Shown here in pieces: positions 17,422 to 19,246 of a stretch of 19,246 bases of DNA. The stretch comes from Terfezia claveryi (taxonomy: Eukaryota > Ascomycota > Pezizomycetes > Pezizales > Pezizaceae): contig WHUX01000564.1 of the NCBI GenBank assembly GCA_015179025.1, forward strand, positions 1 through 19,246, read 5' to 3'. A program made the position numbers and the translations under genes. How positions within the stretch are numbered: the stretch's first letter is position 1; each line of letters starts with the position of its first letter. The notes beneath the pieces are model-generated. The model had not been told where the DNA came from and did no database searches. It saw only the letters and a list, made by a program, of their open reading frames with translations.

Positions 17422-17460
17422 TACAGTTACTGTCTTTAAATACAGCTACTATCTTATACC
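17408..17460. repeat. 18-19-bp tandem repeat, two to three units
   Basis: TTACTGTCGTAAATACAG is followed by TTACTGTCTTTAAATACAG and a decayed third unit (CTACTATCTTATACCAC). It lies in the left subterminal region of the deleted pogo element and overlaps direct-repeat copy 1. Confidence 0.65.
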
Positions 17461-17509
17461 ACTGTGTAACAGGGTCCGGCTATTGAATTTAACGCTCTAT
17501 CACGCCCAA

Positions 17510-17983
17510 CCATTATTGTTGAACTTCCCCGCCTACTGCATCTTTCTCACCAACTGCATCTCTCTCGCCTCCTGCATCTTCATCTCCAGAATTGGACCCA
17601 GGCTCATACTCATCAGTAGAAGCCGAACTAGTATCTTCGCTTTCTGAACTCTGGGTGCCAACAGTATTTTTCCAATCCTCTAATATTAATATCACATCCT
17701 CGCTGCCATCAAGTGCAATTGTTATGCCACATTTTCGAAATGACCGAACAATAGAGCCCTTGAGATCATTGGACAGCAGTTCCCAAGCCTCGCCAACCCA
17801 TTGAGTAGTAAGGATACGAAGCAGTATATATATACTTTGCTATATTCCTGTTAGCACATCATTCTATGCTCAGGATTGAAGTGCCTTATATGTTGCCCAC
17901 TTGTTTATTTTATTCTGATAATGATGATCTGCTATACCTTTGACTTCGTCTTCCAAATGCTTATTGATACCTACATCTAAAGT
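17510..17983 (-). pseudogene. C-terminal remnant of a pogo/Tigger-like transposase
   Basis: On the minus strand the frame begins at LDVGINK (17960-17980), the third-Asp block of DDE_1 transposases, then gives HLEDEVKGIADHHYQNKINKW. After three in-frame stops comes TTQWVGEAWELL and IVRSFRKCGITIALDGSED, the typical pogo/Tigger C-terminus, and an acidic Ser/Glu/Asp tail ending EVQQ before the stop. The sequence before LDVGINK (AIPNGEL in a shifted frame) may be what remains of the preceding catalytic strand. First and second catalytic Asp and the DNA-binding domain are absent. It is a different family from the Fot1-like transposase at 15103-16838. Confidence 0.75.
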
Positions 17984-18060
17984 TCACCATTTGGAATCGC
18001 GAACCTTATACATACTTATTGGCGGTACCCCTACAATGTCTTTTGCACCGGGTACTGCCA

Positions 18061-18088
18061 CCATCCTATTCGCGATTACTGTCTTAAA
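18061..18088. repeat. Direct repeat inside the deleted pogo element, copy 2
   Basis: Match to 17394-17421, same orientation, 16 bp inside the right inverted repeat. Confidence 0.7.
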
Positions 18089-18133
18089 CAATATTACTCT
18101 CTCATCGGACAATTTCTACGGTATGCTGGTAAG

Positions 18134-19246
18134 AATCGAATAATTTTGCGATTCATCTCTCGGCAAAAGCGCGGGATAGTGATGGATTTTGGACTGAAAC
18201 TAGAGGCTGGCTCGCATATCAATGTTTCGCCTGTCAAACTATTTAGAACCACAGTAGGAAACAATGACATTTATGCACGACTGGTCCCTTCCCCATACCC
18301 AATGTCCGAATATTGTTTTTTTTTCATCCACCAATATAGTCATGACTAATAGTCAAGATCACAATGTGATGTGACACAACTTCTGAGTCGAACATGTTCG
18401 CCTCACATATAGCAGCCGCGGGATTATGTCAGGCCAGACACTTGAATGGAGGGAAATATCAAATATGTAATTTGTTATCTGTATCAGGACATCTCTTCCG
18501 GATTTTTAACCACCGGCACTGGATATCTCTTCCGCGGTAGTGCCTCTAAATCTATCCGTGTCATGAGTGGGCTATTGTACGTTCATGATCACGGTAGCGC
18601 CAGGAGCCTCATTGTATACCCGGTGACGCCCCGCGTCGTAGTCATATTAAGTTTAGAGCCGAGCATTTGGTAATCTGACTGTACGTAGGTCGATGATATC
18701 GATGAATTACGCATGCTACCCCCACGATTCAGGTACGGCAGTAGAATCGAGGAAGTGTAGACTATGTACAGTATGTACTCGTGGAATCTGAATCTACCAT
18801 CAACCCCCGAGAATCTTGCCCATCTGGATATATTATCTAGCTATCAGATTACCTTAGTCGCCGTTACATGTACGGACGTATTGTCCTGCAGTCAGCAGAG
18901 CCCCAACGTGTTATCCCTGTCCCTGCAGGAGAGCGGGGAGTCTTCCCAGCTGAGTGCTCGTGTTTGGAGGCCTGTACGTACCCAAGCCAACCCTCCAGTT
19001 TGTTACCTGTCCCAGGGAAGTGTCGCAAACATACAATGGAACGCCAAAGTGCACATACGGCTGCTCATGATCATCAATATATATAAAAACAAACCCACCT
19101 TTCCCCTTTGAACGAGCGGCTCTGGATAGTCAGACCCTTCGGTACAAAATATATGGTTTTCTGTCAGGCCCCCGAGGCTGGAATGCCTACAACATGGATT
19201 ACGGCCGCAATGTTTTCTCCCCTGCCTGCAGCGCATGTAACCAACC
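18134..19246. other. Unassigned region to the window end
   Basis: About 1.1 kb in which I recognise no gene, RNA or transposon end. Plus-strand frames of 67-115 codons (the longest 18764-19111) have no recognisable motif and overlap other frames. A short direct repeat ATCTCTTCCG occurs near 18490 and 18524. A host exon cannot be excluded, but nothing supports one. Confidence 0.35.

Larger units (their letters stand above)
17314..18133 (-). mobile_element. Internally deleted pogo/Tigger-like element
   Basis: Inverted repeats at 17314-17343 and 18104-18133 match at about 27 of 30 positions (core TAGAAATTGTCCGAT). The CCAG...TACC end resembles pogo-type ends. Between them lies the C-terminal part of a pogo transposase. 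The expected TA flank is not visible at either end, so the exact boundaries may be off by a few bases or eroded. At about 820 bp the element has lost most of its gene. Confidence 0.65.

Noticed and set aside
18764..19111. 115-codon plus-strand ORF as a host gene
   Set aside because: No recognisable domain, no intron or promoter signal, and overlapping frames of similar length.

Overview
The window looks like transposon-rich, gene-poor DNA from a filamentous fungus, most likely an ascomycete (Pezizomycotina). This is inferred from a Tad1/I-type LINE carrying RNase H and from Fot1/pogo-type transposases with CENP-B-like DNA-binding domains, combined with point mutations that fit repeat-induced C-to-T change. 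I see no intact host gene, no tRNA or rRNA gene and no CRISPR. Nothing here has a fully open, apparently active reading frame; every recognisable coding region is a decayed transposon gene. The species cannot be fixed from the sequence alone.

Layout. 24-1059: a terminal-inverted-repeat (TIR) element flanked by TA, pogo/mariner-like, with no recognisable transposase. 1480-9119: an inverted-repeat (foldback/MITE-like) element of about 620 bp (called E1), flanked by ATAAAT, that has been split by a complete 7.0-kb LINE on the minus strand (LINE-1, 1619-8612). LINE-1 is bounded by a 14-bp target-site duplication (TSD) and carries ORF1 (gag-like) and ORF2 (endonuclease, reverse transcriptase, RNase H, zinc finger), both broken. 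9931-10043: a 113-bp stub of the same LINE family (LINE-3) with a 12-bp TSD. 10530-11059: a 530-bp hAT-type MITE with an 8-bp TSD. 11697-14003: a second relative of the foldback family (E2), split by a 5'-truncated plus-strand LINE (LINE-2, 11755-13963, 11-bp TSD). LINE-2 is itself interrupted by a 228-bp SINE-like retroposed sequence (12257-12484, 15-bp TSD). 14784-16937: a Fot1/pogo-type DNA transposon with 28-bp perfect TIRs and a broken transposase on the minus strand. 17314-18133: a deleted pogo/Tigger-like element keeping only the transposase C-terminus. 18134-19246: no feature recognised.

How the parts relate. The nesting gives a relative history: the foldback elements came first, then the LINEs, then the SINE-like element inside LINE-2. 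All three LINE copies end in the same 3' tail, which can form two small hairpins just before the poly(A), as expected of a template recognised by one reverse transcriptase during target-primed reverse transcription. Several short tandem arrays with a unit near 19 bp lie next to or inside the DNA transposons. All alignments here were made by eye; identities are approximate.
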